Shown here piece by piece: positions 16,492-17,394 of a DNA stretch of 17,394 nucleotides. The notes below the pieces were generated by a model. The model did no database searches and was not told the origin of the DNA. It was given only the letters and a program-made list of their open reading frames with translations. The stretch spans positions 54,575 through 71,968 of the forward strand of contig NZGU01000015.1 of the NCBI GenBank assembly GCA_002691095.1, read 5' to 3'. Position numbers and translations under genes: made by a program. Origin of the DNA: Kiritimatiellaceae bacterium. Its GTDB lineage: Bacteria; Verrucomicrobiota; Kiritimatiellia; Kiritimatiellales; Pontiellaceae. Every line of letters begins with the position of its first letter. The first letter of the stretch is position 1.

Positions 16492-17355
16492 ATGAATAAG
16501 ATTCCTGTTTTTAGCGGTGTTATTTTAGCGTTGGTTGTTTTTTTAGGTTCTCTATCTTTCGTGGTGGTGGACGCTGGGTATGTGGGCGTTGTGAAACGAT
16601 TGGGCGCGGTGCAACCAACTTTTTTGTCGGAAGGGTTTCATCTGAAAACACCGATTATCGACTCGGTGGAAAAATTTGATATTCGATTAAGCAAGTTTGA
16701 ATCGCAAGCGGGAGCCTCGTCGAAGGACTTGCAGGTGGTACAGACGAGTATTGCCGTCCAATATTCAATGACACCCGAGTTGATGCCGCGCACCCTGCAA
16801 AAAGTGGGCACGCGGGCGGTGGCAGAGCGGACGCTGATTGCCCCTTCCATCATGGAGTCGGTTAAGGCGATCACCGCACTGTATACGGCGGAAGAGTTGA
16901 TCACCAAGCGGGATGCCGTCAAAACCGAGATCCAGAACAAGATCAACAGCTTTTTGGATGAGACATTGGAAGAGAAGGAGCTAATGGGGCTTTTGAAAAT
17001 TGCTAACGTGGCTATTACCGATTTTGACTTTTCATCTGAATTTAATCGGGCGATTGAAGAGAAAGTTCGTGCAGAACAGGAAGCCCTGAAGGCGAAAAAT
17101 GAAAAGCTGCGTGCGGTGACACAAGCGGAAGCAAAAGCGGAAGAGCAGAAGTTGATTGCCGATGCCGCTGCCTATGAAATTGAAGTGCAGTCGGTTGCGC
17201 GTGCAGAAGCCATCAAGCGCGAGTCGGAAGCATTATCTGGAAATCCTCAGCTCATTCAGCTGCGTATTGCAGAGAAATGGGATGGGCAACTCCCTCGCTT
17301 TTCGGGCGGCGAAACGATTCCGCTGCTTTCAATAGACAGCCTAACATCGGAGTAG
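16492..17355 (+). CDS. Membrane-anchored SPFH/prohibitin-family protein
   Basis: This 287-residue protein has an N-terminal hydrophobic segment (residues 7-26) followed by an SPFH/Band 7 domain (about 27-180): VVDAGYVGVVKRLGAVQ, EGFHLKTPIIDSVEKFDIRL and QTSIAVQYSM are typical of prohibitins. Residues 184-250 are rich in Ala, Glu and Lys and should form the long coiled coil used in ring or lattice assembly. Such proteins scaffold inner-membrane microdomains and regulate membrane proteases in some bacteria; no protease partner is in the window. The ATG is preceded by GGAG at 16481-16484 with seven bases spacing. A 92-base gap separates it from the fucosidase, so it probably has its own promoter, but no convincing boxes were found. 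A link with the neighbouring pathways is not apparent. Confidence 0.9.
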   Translation: MNKIPVFSGVILALVVFLGSLSFVVVDAGYVGVVKRLGAVQPTFLSEGFHLKTPIIDSVEKFDIRLSKFESQAGASSKDLQVVQTSIAVQYSMTPELMPRTLQKVGTRAVAERTLIAPSIMESVKAITALYTAEELITKRDAVKTEIQNKINSFLDETLEEKELMGLLKIANVAITDFDFSSEFNRAIEEKVRAEQEALKAKNEKLRAVTQAEAKAEEQKLIADAAAYEIEVQSVARAEAIKRESEALSGNPQLIQLRIAEKWDGQLPRFSGGETIPLLSIDSLTSE

Positions 17356-17370
17356 CTCTTCTTTATGATG

Positions 17371-17386
17371 TAGTACAACTGTACTA
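17371..17386. repeat. Short inverted repeat after the prohibitin-like gene
   Basis: TAGTAC (17371-17376) and GTACTA (17381-17386) pair around AACT, 15 bases after the stop. The stem is AT-rich and no T-run follows before the window ends, so a terminator role is uncertain. Confidence 0.25.
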
Positions 17387-17394
17387 GTATATAT

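Noticed and set aside
1..17394. CRISPR array, tRNA, rRNA, transposase, integrase or phage genes
   Set aside because: No regular repeat-spacer pattern, cloverleaf, rRNA stretch or relevant protein motif was seen on reading.

Overview
The window reads as part of a chromosome from an environmental bacterium of the PVC group, most likely Kiritimatiellota or a close relative. This is inferred from several S1-type sulfatases packed with fucosidase-like glycoside hydrolases, PVC-style protein sequences and moderate GC. No rRNA or marker gene is present to settle the taxonomy. All ten recognisable genes lie on the + strand.

Region 1 (137-5584) is a tight three-gene operon for an exported carbohydrate pathway. 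It holds two sulfatases with start/stop overlap, then a glycosidase with a GHL6/GH151-like barrel and a trimerisation domain. Together they look suited to removing sulfate from, and hydrolysing, a sulfated (fucose-containing?) polysaccharide. An unrelated-looking GH29 alpha-L-fucosidase lies at 15293-16399, beyond the central cassette.

Region 2 (5585-5990) is a 406-base AT-rich gap. It has overlapping TATAAT boxes, a perfect 12-base palindrome and repeated short motifs. It is the probable control region of the next operon.

Region 3 (5991-15184) is the most interesting part: five cytosolic genes with gaps or overlaps of at most 12 bases. It carries two versions of the poorly understood ATP-grasp/alpha-E/transglutaminase system. 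Version A is split: circularly permuted ATP-grasp ligase, alpha-E protein, and a giant transglutaminase-DUF2126 (putative glutamine-synthetase-fold amidoligase). Version B is compact: an ATP-grasp-alpha-E fusion followed by a stand-alone transglutaminase-like protein. The family is predicted from comparative genomics to make or attach peptide-like amide-linked products, but its chemistry and substrate are unknown. The version B ligase lacks several residues seen in version A, which suggests a divided or non-catalytic role. A hairpin at 15187-15209 may end the operon.

Region 4 (15185-17394) contains the short GH29 enzyme and a membrane-anchored SPFH/prohibitin-like protein. No tRNA, rRNA, CRISPR array, insertion sequence or integrase was seen.
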